A stretch of DNA of 16,456 nucleotides from Armatimonadota bacterium (GCA_016868955.1 VGFF01000043.1:1-16456); one strand, 5' to 3'; shown: positions 8,025 through 15,998, counted from the first letter of the stretch. Translations and numbers: made by a program. The notes: generated from the sequence alone by a model not told the origin.

Positions 8025-8990
8025 TCACAGCTCCACCCGCGGATCGAGCGCCGCGTACACCAGGTCGACGAGCAGCGACGCGGCGACGACGCAGACGCCC
8101 ATCACGACGTAGGACCCGACGATCAACGGCGTGTCGCGCGCCAGGATGGATTCGTAAACGAGCTGGCCGAGCCCGGGCCAGGCGAAGACCGTTTCGGTGA
8201 GCACCGCGCCGGCGAGCACCAGGCCGAGCTGCAGCCCCAGGACCGTGACGACCGGTAGCATCGCGTTCGGCAGAACGTGTCCGAACAGCACTTGCCGCTC
8301 CGGGTAGCCGATCGCGCGCGCCGTCGTCACGAAGTCCTCGGACAGCACCTGCAAGACGCTCGATCGCGCGATCCGCACGTATTGGCCGAACCAGACGGTG
8401 CTGAGCGCCAGCGCCGGCAGGACGAGGTGGTGCAGGATGTCCAGCCACCGCGCCAATCCCGGCGCGACGCCCGTGACGCTCATCATGCCCGACGGCGGGA
8501 AGACCGGAACGCGAATCGCCAAGAAGAGGATCAACATGAGGCCGAGCCAGAACACCGGAACGCTGTAGCTCGCGACCGCCAGCCCGGAGACCCAGACGTC
8601 GAGCCCGCCGCCGGCGCGGCGCGCGATCCAGGTGCCGACGATCGTTCCCAGCAATGACGAGAAGGCGAGCGCCGTCGCGACGAGCAGCAGCGTCGCCGGC
8701 ACGCGCTCCAACAGCGTTTCGGTCACCGGCCGCCGTGACCGGAACGAATCGCCGAGATCGCCCTGGGCGATGCGCGCGATGTAGGTGAGCAGTTGAACGT
8801 GGAGCGGCTTGTCCAGCCCGAAGCGCTCGCGGATCGCCGCCATGTAGACGGGATCCGGGTTCTCGCCCGCCATCGCGAGCGCGACGTCGCCGGGAGCCAG
8901 GTGGATGAGCACGAAATTGAGAACGACGACCACCAGCAGAACCGGGACGAGCTGGATCATTCGCAGGACGAGAAATCGGCGGAGACGCAC
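8025..8990 (-). CDS. Dipeptide/oligopeptide ABC transporter permease (DppB/OppB type)
   Basis: 321-residue integral membrane subunit of the importer. It starts with a positively charged stretch then a membrane segment (about 9-31) ending in the family motif HLAPGD (30-35). The region around 58-84 matches the periplasmic domain of DppB proteins (RFGLDKP, GDLGDSF). Further hydrophobic segments lie at about 98-122, 132-160, 186-205, 246-268 and 288-312. The cytoplasmic coupling loop is ARAIGYPERQVLFGHVLPNA (224-243). Start is GTG at 8990 with GAGG 7 bases upstream. It pairs with the permease half of the fusion protein just downstream. A 103-base gap containing a strong stem-loop separates it from the second binding-protein gene. 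Confidence 0.95.
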   Translation of the reverse strand: MRLRRFLVLRMIQLVPVLLVVVVLNFVLIHLAPGDVALAMAGENPDPVYMAAIRERFGLDKPLHVQLLTYIARIAQGDLGDSFRSRRPVTETLLERVPATLLLVATALAFSSLLGTIVGTWIARRAGGGLDVWVSGLAVASYSVPVFWLGLMLILFLAIRVPVFPPSGMMSVTGVAPGLARWLDILHHLVLPALALSTVWFGQYVRIARSSVLQVLSEDFVTTARAIGYPERQVLFGHVLPNAMLPVVTVLGLQLGLVLAGAVLTETVFAWPGLGQLVYESILARDTPLIVGSYVVMGVCVVAASLLVDLVYAALDPRVEL

Positions 8991-9018
8991 GGGCGGACCT
9001 CAGAAACCGACTCGAGCC

Positions 9019-9051
9019 GGGTAGGTCCAGCCGGATCGGTCGGACCCACCC
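9019..9051 (-). other. Intergenic stem-loop between binding-protein and permease genes
   Basis: Arms 9042-9051 and 9019-9028 can form ten continuous pairs in the minus-strand RNA, one being G-U (bases 9047/9023). A further G-U (9041/9029), an A-C mismatch and three more G-C pairs close on a 3-base loop (9034-9036). The two G-U pairs would be A-C mismatches in the plus-strand RNA, so the structure favours the direction in which the genes are read. No T-run follows, so it is not a standard intrinsic terminator. Structures placed after binding-protein genes often protect the upstream mRNA or lower expression of the membrane subunits; that role is inferred here. Confidence 0.7.
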
Positions 9052-9093
9052 TCAGGAAACACGTGACGCGTCAAGAGATCCAGACCGACATCG

Positions 9094-10680
9094 TCAACGC
9101 GGCGGCGCGACGTTCGCATAGCCGAACCACGTCATCGACTTGTTGTAGCCGGACTCCTGCGCGCTGAACCCGGTCCAACCCTTGCGCACGAGGCTGATCT
9201 TTCTCTCCGTGAACATGTTGATGTAGGGCATGTCGCGCACGAGCATCTCCTGCACCTTCGCGTACAGGGGCAGTCGCTTCGCCGGATCGGAGGACCGGCG
9301 CGCCTCGTCGAGCGTGCGGTCGAGCTCAGGGTTAGAGTAGCCCATGAAGTTGCGCGCTTGTCCCGTCCCGAAGTGCTCGCGGTAGGCGTCCGGATCGGGC
9401 CCGTAGCGCACGAAGTACGTGCTGATGTCGAAGTTGCCCTCGCGCAGGCGCGTGAACCAGGTCTGCGGATCGTATTGGTCCCAGCGCGCGTCGATACCGA
9501 CACGGCGCAGCTGCTGCACCGCGACCTCGGCCATCACGCGGCCGTCCGTAACCGGGTAGTTCGTGACCGAGATCTTGAACCGGAACCCATCGGGGCCACG
9601 GCGCAGGCCTGCCTCGTCGAGCAAGTCTTCGGCGAGCTTGCGATTCGCGTCGGGGTAGCGTGCGTTCTTGTTGAGGAACGCCGGCAGGGCGTCGATGCCG
9701 GCGTTCCAACTCGGCTTCCACAGGCCGTAGAACGCGAGCTGGTTCATAGCCCGGCGATCGAGCGCGTGCGCGATCGCGCGCCGCACCTTGGGGTTGTTGA
9801 GCGGCTCGCGGCGCAGGTTCAGGTAGAAGTCGCGGCTGTAGATCGAAGGCGTGAACACCACGTCCATCGAGGGATCCTTCATCAGCTTCGTCGCGACCTC
9901 AGCGTACGGCGGCGTATAGTCGAACGGCAGGTACGGCATGCGCCCGGCCATGAATTCCGCGTAGGCGACGTTCGGATCGGGGATGATCCGGAAGACGAGC
10001 CGGTCGATCTTCGGTCGGCCCATGTGGTGGTCGGGATTCGCCTCCAGGGTGAACGAGCTGCCGCGGGCCCACTCCACGAACTTGAACGCGCCGCAGCCGA
10101 CGGGCCGCGCGTTGACGTCCGCCGTCGGCCATTCCTTCCCTTCGTAGAGATGCTTCGGAAGGATCTTGCCGAACCAGTTCGACGCGATGCCGAGCATCGG
10201 CACGAATGCGGCGTCCGGTCCGTTCAGCTCGATCACGACCGTCGCCGGATCGGGCGTGCGGATCTCCTTGACGTCGGCGAGATAGGCGCGCAGCGGGTAC
10301 CGCTTCTCGATGATCGTGTCGTACGTGTACTTCACGTCCGCCGATGTCACCGGACGGCCATCGTGGAACCGCGCGTTGCGCCGCAACCGGAACGTATAGA
10401 CGCGGCCGGCCGCGTCGGCCGTCCAGCTGTCGGCGAGATCGCCGTAAACCGGCGTTCCTTTCACGACGCCCCAATCCATCGCCACGAGGTGGCAATGGAT
10501 GTTGCTGGACGGGTGATAGCCGCCCGTATCGGCCTGCCAATTCGGATTCAGCGTGCGGGCGTCGACGGAAATCGGAACGACGAGCGTCGCCGGACCGGTC
10601 GCCGGCGCGGCCAGCGACCGCGAACCGGACATCGTGACGAGGAGCAGCACCAGAACGAGCAAGCCCGCGACAGTTCTCAC
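9094..10680 (-). CDS. Peptide-type ABC transporter solute-binding protein, family 5 (second copy)
   Basis: 528-residue secreted binding protein (SBP_bac_5 family, DppA/OppA-like) that captures the substrate for the importer. The N-terminus has a short basic region, a hydrophobic core (LLVLVLLLV) and a likely signal peptidase I site near SLA/APA; there is no lipobox cysteine. Family landmarks include LNPNWQ near the mature start, the RFHDGRPVTSADVKYTYD segment, LLDEAGL and the DPDAYREHFGTG segment. It is a close, nearly gap-free paralogue of the gene just upstream, about three quarters identical by eye. Start: GTG at 10680 gives a compact signal peptide and has AGGTGA-like bases upstream. ATG at 10716, overlapping the upstream stop as ATGA, is the alternative; the open frame continues further to 10800 only as a shadow. 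Confidence 0.94.
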   Translation of the reverse strand: MRTVAGLLVLVLLLVTMSGSRSLAAPATGPATLVVPISVDARTLNPNWQADTGGYHPSSNIHCHLVAMDWGVVKGTPVYGDLADSWTADAAGRVYTFRLRRNARFHDGRPVTSADVKYTYDTIIEKRYPLRAYLADVKEIRTPDPATVVIELNGPDAAFVPMLGIASNWFGKILPKHLYEGKEWPTADVNARPVGCGAFKFVEWARGSSFTLEANPDHHMGRPKIDRLVFRIIPDPNVAYAEFMAGRMPYLPFDYTPPYAEVATKLMKDPSMDVVFTPSIYSRDFYLNLRREPLNNPKVRRAIAHALDRRAMNQLAFYGLWKPSWNAGIDALPAFLNKNARYPDANRKLAEDLLDEAGLRRGPDGFRFKISVTNYPVTDGRVMAEVAVQQLRRVGIDARWDQYDPQTWFTRLREGNFDISTYFVRYGPDPDAYREHFGTGQARNFMGYSNPELDRTLDEARRSSDPAKRLPLYAKVQEMLVRDMPYINMFTERKISLVRKGWTGFSAQESGYNKSMTWFGYANVAPPR

Positions 10681-10712
10681 ACGGTCACCTACCTGAGAGG
10701 GATACCGCCCCG

Positions 10713-12323
10713 TCATCGTCCGGGCGGCGTTACGGCGTGATATCCGAACCAGGTCATCGACTTGTTGTGGCCGTCCTCCTGAACCGAGAACCCCTTCCAC
10801 CCCTTGCGGACCATGCTGAACTTGCTCTCCATGAACAGGTTGATGTAAGGCATTTCGCGGACGAGGATGTCCTGCGCCCGCCCGTACAGCTCCTTACGCC
10901 GCGTATTATCCGTCGTCCGCCGCGCGTCGTCGACGATCTTGTCGAACTCGGCGTTGCTGTAGCCGACGAAGTTGCGCGCCTGCCCGGTGCCGAAGTGCTC
11001 GCGGTACGCGTCCGGGTCGGGCGCGTACCGCACGAAGTACGTGCTGATGTCGAAGTTGCCGGCGCGCAGCCGAGACAGCCAGGTCTGCGTGTCGAACTGC
11101 TCCCAGCGCACGTCGATGCCGACGCGCTTCAGCTGCTGCACGACGACCTCGGAGATGACGCGGCTATCCGTCACGGGGTAGTTCGTCAGAGAAATGCGGA
11201 AGCGCATGCCGTCGGCGCCCTTCTTCAAGCCGGCTTCCTCCAGCAGGTCCTCCGCCTTCTTGAGGTTCGCGTCCGGGAACCGGGCCCGCTTGTTCAGGAA
11301 CTGCGGGACTCCGTCGATACCGGCGTACCAGCTCGGCTTCCAGATGCCGAAGAACGCGAGCTGGTTCATCATGCGGCGGTCCAGCGCGTGCGCGATCGCC
11401 TGGCGGACCTTCAGGTTGTTGAGCGGCTCGCGCTTGAGGTTGAGGTACAGGTCGCGGCTGTAGATCGACGGCGTGAACACGACGTCGATCTCCGGATCCT
11501 TCGTCATCCGCTTCGCGACCTCGGCGTAGGACGGCAAGTACACGTTCGGGAGATACGGGAAACGCCCGGCTTGGAACTCCGCGTAGGCGACGGATTGGTC
11601 GGTGATGATCCGGAAGATGAGCCGGTCGATCTTCGCACGGCCCATGTGGTAGTCGGGATTCGCTTCCAGCGTGATGAAGTTGCCGCGCGCCCACTCGATG
11701 AACTTGAACGGGCCGCAGCCGACGGGCCGCGCGTTGACGTCTGCCGTCGGCCAGTCCTTTCCTTCATACAGGTGCTTCGGCAGGATCTTGCCGAACCAGT
11801 TCGACGCGATGCCGAGCATCGCCACGAACGCGGCGTCGGGATTGTTCAGCTCGATGACGACCGTCGCCGGATCGGGCGTGCGAATCTCCTTCACGTCCGC
11901 CAGATACGCGCGCAGCGGATACCGCTTGTCCATGACCGTCTCGTACGTGTACTTGACGTCGGCCGACGTCACCGGCCGGCCGTCGTGGAAGCGCGCGTTG
12001 CGCCGCAGCTTGAACGTATACACGCGGGCGGCGCGATCGGCGGTCCAGCTCTCGGCGAGGTCGCCGTAGACGGACGTTCCCTTCGTGACGCCCCAGTCGA
12101 CGGCGACGAGGTGGCAGTTGATGTTGCTCGTCGGATCGAAGCCACCGGAGTCGGACTGCCAGTTCGGATTCATCGACCGCGCGTCGACCGACGTCGGCAC
12201 GACGAGCGTGACGGGGCCGCCCGGCGCCGCCGGGGGCGCCGCCGGTGCGCCGAACACCGGCACCGCGACGATCGCGGCGAGAGCGAGCGAGAACAGTGCG
12301 CGCGCGAGGATCTGCGAGCTCAT
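10713..12323 (-). CDS. Peptide-type ABC transporter solute-binding protein, family 5 (first copy)
   Basis: 536-residue periplasmic binding protein of the DppA/OppA-like SBP_bac_5 family. The signal peptide has the hydrophobic core ALFSLALAAIVAV and a probable cleavage site after VFGA; no cysteine follows, so it is not a lipoprotein. Shared landmarks with its tandem copy: MNPNWQ, ARFHDGRPVTSADVKYTYE, SNWFGKILPKHLYEGK, FTPSIYSRD and DPDAYREHFGTGQARNF. The two copies differ in short clusters such as NVYLPSYAEV here against FDYTPPYAEV in the other, which may tune ligand choice (inference). Start is ATG at 12323, with AGGTGG 5 bases upstream. A GTG at 12332, directly after the amidohydrolase A stop, is also possible and adds three residues. 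The stop lies 32 bases before the chosen start of the second copy. Confidence 0.94.
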   Translation of the reverse strand: MSSQILARALFSLALAAIVAVPVFGAPAAPPAAPGGPVTLVVPTSVDARSMNPNWQSDSGGFDPTSNINCHLVAVDWGVTKGTSVYGDLAESWTADRAARVYTFKLRRNARFHDGRPVTSADVKYTYETVMDKRYPLRAYLADVKEIRTPDPATVVIELNNPDAAFVAMLGIASNWFGKILPKHLYEGKDWPTADVNARPVGCGPFKFIEWARGNFITLEANPDYHMGRAKIDRLIFRIITDQSVAYAEFQAGRFPYLPNVYLPSYAEVAKRMTKDPEIDVVFTPSIYSRDLYLNLKREPLNNLKVRQAIAHALDRRMMNQLAFFGIWKPSWYAGIDGVPQFLNKRARFPDANLKKAEDLLEEAGLKKGADGMRFRISLTNYPVTDSRVISEVVVQQLKRVGIDVRWEQFDTQTWLSRLRAGNFDISTYFVRYAPDPDAYREHFGTGQARNFVGYSNAEFDKIVDDARRTTDNTRRKELYGRAQDILVREMPYINLFMESKFSMVRKGWKGFSVQEDGHNKSMTWFGYHAVTPPGR

Positions 12324-12332
12324 CCGGGCCAC

Positions 12333-13100
12333 CTACGCTTTCCGCTGCCAGGCTGACAGCCGGTTCTGCAACTTGAACAGCTCCACGGGATAAGAGCAGA
12401 GGATCGTGTACTTCTCCTCTTCGCTGATCGGCAGCCAATCGAAGATAGCTTTCTGGATGCAGAGGTTGCTCGGCAGGTCGGACGCCATGACGACGCGCTT
12501 CGGCCCGAACGTCTTGATGAACGCGAGCACCTTGCCGGGGCTCGTCCACGAGGTCTCGAGGATGATGTTTTCGCACTCCTGCGCCGCAACGATCGCGTCC
12601 TCGGCGTAGACCTCCATGCCCGAGTGCGCGGCGATGATCTTCACCTTCGGAAACTTGCGGGCGGCGGGGATCAACATCGACGGCAACGCCCAGGGCGCGC
12701 CGGAGCCCGTGTGGACCATCAGCGGCATGTCGTACTTGTCGGCCGCTTCCAGCACGGGCAAGCCCTTCGGCGACAGCAGCGGGCCGCCATAGTGGTACGT
12801 GTGGTACTTGAAGCCGATGAACCCCAGCTCCTCAACGCAGCGGCGCGCTTCGTCGTCGAACGCCTTGCGGCCGGCCCAGGGCGGGATGCTGACGACCCCG
12901 AACAACCGCTGCGGATGCTGGGCGCAGACACGCGCGATGTCGTCGTGCTGGCCGCGGAAGTCGACGATGCTCGGCAGCGGCAGGACGAACGAGACGTCGA
13001 CGCCGTAGCGATCCATCTCGGCCAGGAGGTGATCGGCGGTGATTCCTAGATCCGCGTTCTCCGACTTGCCGATGTGCGTGTGCGTGTCGATGACGAGCAC
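12333..13100 (-). CDS. Amidohydrolase-2 family protein A, intact metal site
   Basis: 255-residue TIM-barrel metal-dependent hydrolase or decarboxylase of the amidohydrolase-2 family. Unlike proteins B and C it keeps every expected ligand: H7 and H9 (DTHTH), H130 (LMVHTGS), H159 (IIAAHSG) and D208 (VMASDLP). Its C-terminal segment (ILCSYPVELFKL) departs from the usual LGGNAxRLF ending seen in B and C. Start is GTG at 13100: an unusually strong ribosome site (AAAGGAGG) ends 4 bases upstream and the protein then begins right at the conserved VIDTHTH. The frame stays open to 13217 through a basic stretch without family similarity, which I reject as an extension. It sits between the dehydrogenase and the binding proteins; the next gene begins within 9 bases. 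No signal peptide, so cytoplasmic. Reaction unknown. Confidence 0.9.
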   Translation of the reverse strand: MLVIDTHTHIGKSENADLGITADHLLAEMDRYGVDVSFVLPLPSIVDFRGQHDDIARVCAQHPQRLFGVVSIPPWAGRKAFDDEARRCVEELGFIGFKYHTYHYGGPLLSPKGLPVLEAADKYDMPLMVHTGSGAPWALPSMLIPAARKFPKVKIIAAHSGMEVYAEDAIVAAQECENIILETSWTSPGKVLAFIKTFGPKRVVMASDLPSNLCIQKAIFDWLPISEEEKYTILCSYPVELFKLQNRLSAWQRKA

Positions 13101-13104
13101 TGAA

Positions 13105-13112
13105 CCTCCTTT
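13105..13112 (-). promoter_or_regulatory. Strong ribosome binding site deciding the GTG start of amidohydrolase A
   Basis: The minus strand reads AAAGGAGG, ending 4 bases before the GTG at 13100. It is the best Shine-Dalgarno match I noticed in the window and places the start exactly before the conserved DTHTH metal motif, ruling out the 39-codon upstream extension. Confidence 0.85.
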
Positions 13113-13164
13113 GTAGTCGTGCGCCTTGCGCCGCTTTCGCTCGTGGACATATTTTCGTCCGCGT

Positions 13165-14619
13165 TTACGCCCAGCGGCTCGTGATAACCTTCTTTTCCGT
13201 GTAGAACTCGACGCCATCGCGACCGGTCGCGTGCAAGTCGCCGTAGAACGAATTCTTCCAGCCCGAGAAGGGGAAGAACGCCATCGGCGCAGCCACGCCT
13301 ACATTGATGCCGATCATCCCCGCTTCGATCTGGCGGCGGTACTGCCGCGCCGCCGGCCCGCTGCGCGTGAAGATGCTCGAAGCGTTGCCGAACCGCGAGC
13401 GGTTCGCGATCGCGATCGCGTCGTCGAGCGTCTTCGTGCGGATCACGCCGAGCACCGGGCCGAAGATCTCTTCCTTGGCGATCGTCATCTCTGGCGTGAC
13501 GCCGTCGAAGATCGTGGGCTTGAGGAAGTAACCGCCGCCGCCCGGACGCGATCCGCCGCAGAGCACGCGCGCGCCTTCCTGCTTGCCCTTCTCGACGTAG
13601 CCTTCGATGCGCTCGCGGTGGCTGGGGCGGATGACCGGACCCATGGCCGTCGCGGAGTCGAGGCCGTCGCCGACGATGACGTCGTTCGCGGCCGCGACGA
13701 GGCGGTTCACGAGCTCGTCGGCGACGTCGCCGACCGCGAGCACGACGCTGCCGGCGAGGCAACGTTCGCCGGCAGCGCCGAACGCCGAGCTCATGATGCC
13801 GGCGACGGTCTTGTCCATGTCGGCGTCGGGCATGACGATGATGTGGTTCTTCGCGCCGCCGAGCGCCTGCACGCGCTTGCCGTGGGCGGCCGCCGTCTTG
13901 TAGACGTAGGCGGCGACCGGCTGCGATCCGACGAACGAGACAGCCTTGACGTCAGCGTGCTCGAGCAGGCCGTCGACGACGTCCTTGCCGCCGTTGACCA
14001 CGTTGATCACGCCGGCGGGCAGACCCGCGTCGTGGAGCAGCTCCGCCAGCCGCGCCCCGCCCTGCGGCGTCCGCTCCGAAGGTTTGAGCACGAACGTGTT
14101 TCCGGCGGCGATCGCGATCGGCATCATCCACAGCGGGATCATCACCGGGAAGTTGAATGGGCAGATGCCGGCGACGACGCCGAGCGGATAGCGCGTGAAC
14201 TCGCTGTCGATGCCGCGCGAGACGTCCTCGAGCACGCTTCCCATCATCAACGTCGGCATGCCGCAGGCGAACTCCACGACCTCGATGCCGCGGCGAACCT
14301 CGCCGCGCGCGTCGTCGATCGTCTTGCCGTTCTCCTTGGTGACGATTGTCGCTAGCTCTTCGAAGTGGCGCTCCAACAGCTCGCGGTAGGAGAACATCAC
14401 GCGCGCGCGCTCGACGACCGGCCGGTCGCGCCACGCCGGGTACGCGTGTGCCGCCGCTTGCACCGCAGCATCGACCTCGTCGCCGGTCGAGAACGGCACG
14501 CACGCGATCACCGCGCCCGTCGCCGGGTTCGGCACGTCCTCGAAGTGCCCGGACACGGACGGCCGCCAAGCGCCTCCGATGAAGTTCGTCAACGTCCGAA
14601 TTGTGTCGATCATTTGCAT
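13165..14619 (-). CDS. mmsA: CoA-acylating methylmalonate/malonate-semialdehyde dehydrogenase
   Basis: 484-residue aldehyde dehydrogenase of the MmsA/IolA class: methylmalonate semialdehyde + CoA + NAD+ gives propionyl-CoA + CO2 + NADH, or acetyl-CoA from malonate semialdehyde. Seen: PFNFP (154-158, N156 of the oxyanion hole), LKPSERTP (178-185), catalytic C287 in GERCLA, EEIFGPVL (383-390), and the class ending with GDLHATGRDGVEFYTEKKV. The position of the usual general-base Glu reads QALGGAKNH (251-259), without Glu, a hallmark of the CoA-dependent class. R110 (RRGIEVVEF) and R286 next to the cysteine correspond to the two arginines that hold the substrate carboxylate in Bacillus IolA-type enzymes. 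Start ATG at 14619 has GGAG 8 bases upstream. It follows the aminotransferase by 52 bases, fitting consecutive steps. Confidence 0.94.
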   Translation of the reverse strand: MQMIDTIRTLTNFIGGAWRPSVSGHFEDVPNPATGAVIACVPFSTGDEVDAAVQAAAHAYPAWRDRPVVERARVMFSYRELLERHFEELATIVTKENGKTIDDARGEVRRGIEVVEFACGMPTLMMGSVLEDVSRGIDSEFTRYPLGVVAGICPFNFPVMIPLWMMPIAIAAGNTFVLKPSERTPQGGARLAELLHDAGLPAGVINVVNGGKDVVDGLLEHADVKAVSFVGSQPVAAYVYKTAAAHGKRVQALGGAKNHIIVMPDADMDKTVAGIMSSAFGAAGERCLAGSVVLAVGDVADELVNRLVAAANDVIVGDGLDSATAMGPVIRPSHRERIEGYVEKGKQEGARVLCGGSRPGGGGYFLKPTIFDGVTPEMTIAKEEIFGPVLGVIRTKTLDDAIAIANRSRFGNASSIFTRSGPAARQYRRQIEAGMIGINVGVAAPMAFFPFSGWKNSFYGDLHATGRDGVEFYTEKKVITSRWA

Positions 14620-14671
14620 CTTGCGTTCTCCTTCACCGGTGATGCGAGAAGGACCTGGGCCGGGATGAAGA

Positions 14672-15964
14672 TCAAGCGGAAACCGCGTCCCCGACCTGAC
14701 CGAGCGCCCAGTCCAAGATGGAGACGCACTGCTCGATCTGCGCGTCGGTGATCACGAGCGGCGGTTGGAATCGAACCACGTTGCCGTAGACGCCGCCGAC
14801 GCCGACGAGCAGACCTCGCTCGCGGCACAACGTGCGAACGCGCGTCGCCGCGGCGGCTGCGGGCGTCTTCCCGGCATCAGCGATCATCTCGAGGCCGATC
14901 ATCAGGCCCATACCACGCACGTCGCCGATCATCGAATGGCGCGCCTGCAGCGTACGCAGTGCAGCCAGGGTCGCTTGGCCCTTGCGCTTCGCCTCCTGCG
15001 GCAGCCGTCGCTTCTCCATGACACCGATCGTCGCGATCGCGGCCGCGCACGAAACGGGATTGCCGCCGAACGTCGACAGGTGATCGCCGGGCCGAAACGC
15101 CGTGGCGATCTCGTCGCTGACCGTGAACGCCCCGAGTGGGAAGCCGTTCGCGATCCCCTTCGCCATCGTCATGACGTCCGGCTCGACGCCGGACGCCTCG
15201 ATCGCGAACATCTCGCCGCAGCGGCCGAATCCGGTCTGCACCTCGTCGACGAGCAAGAGCATGTCTTGCTCGTCGCAAACTTCCTTGACCTTTTGGAAGT
15301 AGCCTTCCGGCGGCGTCACGATGCCGGCTTCTCCGAGGACGGGCTCGGCGACGAACGCGGCGACGTCGCCGCTCGTCGCGAACTTCACGGTGTTGCCCAG
15401 CTCCGTCGCGCACTTCAGCTCGCAAGACGGATAGGTCAATCCGAACGGGCAACGGTAGCAGTACGGCGCGGGATGGAACGCGACGCCCGGCATGTACGGG
15501 CCGCCGCCCTTCTTGCGACCGCTGTTCCCGGTGATGCTAAGCGTGCCCAGCGTGCGGCCGTGGAACGCCATTTGCAGCGCCACGAACTCGTGCTTCTTCG
15601 TGTGCTGCTTCGTGATGCGCATGGCGCCTTCCAGCGCCTCGGCGCCGCTGTTCGCGAAGAACGTCTTCTTGAGCCGTCCCGGTGTGATCTCGGCCAGCTT
15701 CTCGGCGAGGTCGGCGACGGGCTGCACGTGGTACATGTACGAGTTGCAGTGGACGAGCTTCTCGATCTGCGCCTTCGCGGCCGCCGCGACCTCGGGCGCG
15801 CCGTGCCCGACATTCGTCACCGAGATGCCGGAGAACCCGTCCACGTAAGATTTGCCGGTCTCGTCGACGACGACGGCGCCCTCGCCCTCGATGAGCGTCA
15901 CCGGCTCGATGCTGGCGACCATCGAGGTGATGACGTACTCGCGATACTTCTCTTGCGCGTTCAT
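14672..15964 (-). CDS. Class III PLP-dependent aminotransferase, AGXT2-like
   Basis: 430-residue fold-type I transaminase (aspartate aminotransferase family / omega-amino acid group). Seen: NSGAEA (105-110), FHGRTLG (134-140), the PLP-pyridine contact D240 in DEVQTGFGR (240-248), Schiff-base lysine K269 in MAKGIANGFP, and STFGGNP (297-303). The DEVQTGFGR, VTMAKG-like and GDVRGMGLMIG regions recall mammalian AGXT2, which moves amino groups from beta-alanine or 3-aminoisobutyrate to pyruvate or glyoxylate. That would feed the next gene, MmsA. A cysteine set C169, C172, C181, C185 (CX2C-X8-CX3C) sits in a loop. Start ATG at 15964 has GGAGG 6 bases upstream; eight extra codons to 15988 are rejected. 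Acetylornithine- or 4-aminobutyrate-type activity cannot be excluded from sequence. Confidence 0.93.
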   Translation of the reverse strand: MNAQEKYREYVITSMVASIEPVTLIEGEGAVVVDETGKSYVDGFSGISVTNVGHGAPEVAAAAKAQIEKLVHCNSYMYHVQPVADLAEKLAEITPGRLKKTFFANSGAEALEGAMRITKQHTKKHEFVALQMAFHGRTLGTLSITGNSGRKKGGGPYMPGVAFHPAPYCYRCPFGLTYPSCELKCATELGNTVKFATSGDVAAFVAEPVLGEAGIVTPPEGYFQKVKEVCDEQDMLLLVDEVQTGFGRCGEMFAIEASGVEPDVMTMAKGIANGFPLGAFTVSDEIATAFRPGDHLSTFGGNPVSCAAAIATIGVMEKRRLPQEAKRKGQATLAALRTLQARHSMIGDVRGMGLMIGLEMIADAGKTPAAAAATRVRTLCRERGLLVGVGGVYGNVVRFQPPLVITDAQIEQCVSILDWALGQVGDAVSA

Positions 15965-15970
15965 CGGACC

Positions 15971-15975
15971 CCTCC
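15971..15975 (-). promoter_or_regulatory. Ribosome binding site deciding the ATG start of the aminotransferase
   Basis: GGAGG lies 6 bases before the ATG at 15964, so the eight extra codons reaching 15988 are not needed. Confidence 0.8.
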
Positions 15976-15998
15976 ATCGGAGCGCCACCGCCAGCGAT

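Noticed and set aside
8721..8742. 7-bp inverted repeat (CGGTCAC/GTGACCG) inside permease B gene
   Set aside because: Short enough to occur by chance in GC-rich coding DNA.
10737..12356. Plus-strand open frame of 539 codons opposite the first binding protein
   Set aside because: Antisense shadow; a matching shadow lies opposite the tandem copy (9358-10740), as expected from duplicated real genes on the other strand.
13101..13217. N-terminal basic extension of amidohydrolase A
   Set aside because: No family similarity, overlaps the end of the dehydrogenase gene, and a near-perfect ribosome site marks the GTG at 13100.
14633..14642. 10-base palindrome TCACCGGTGA in the gap before mmsA
   Set aside because: Short, single copy seen, no neighbouring promoter; could be an operator half-pair but cannot be supported.
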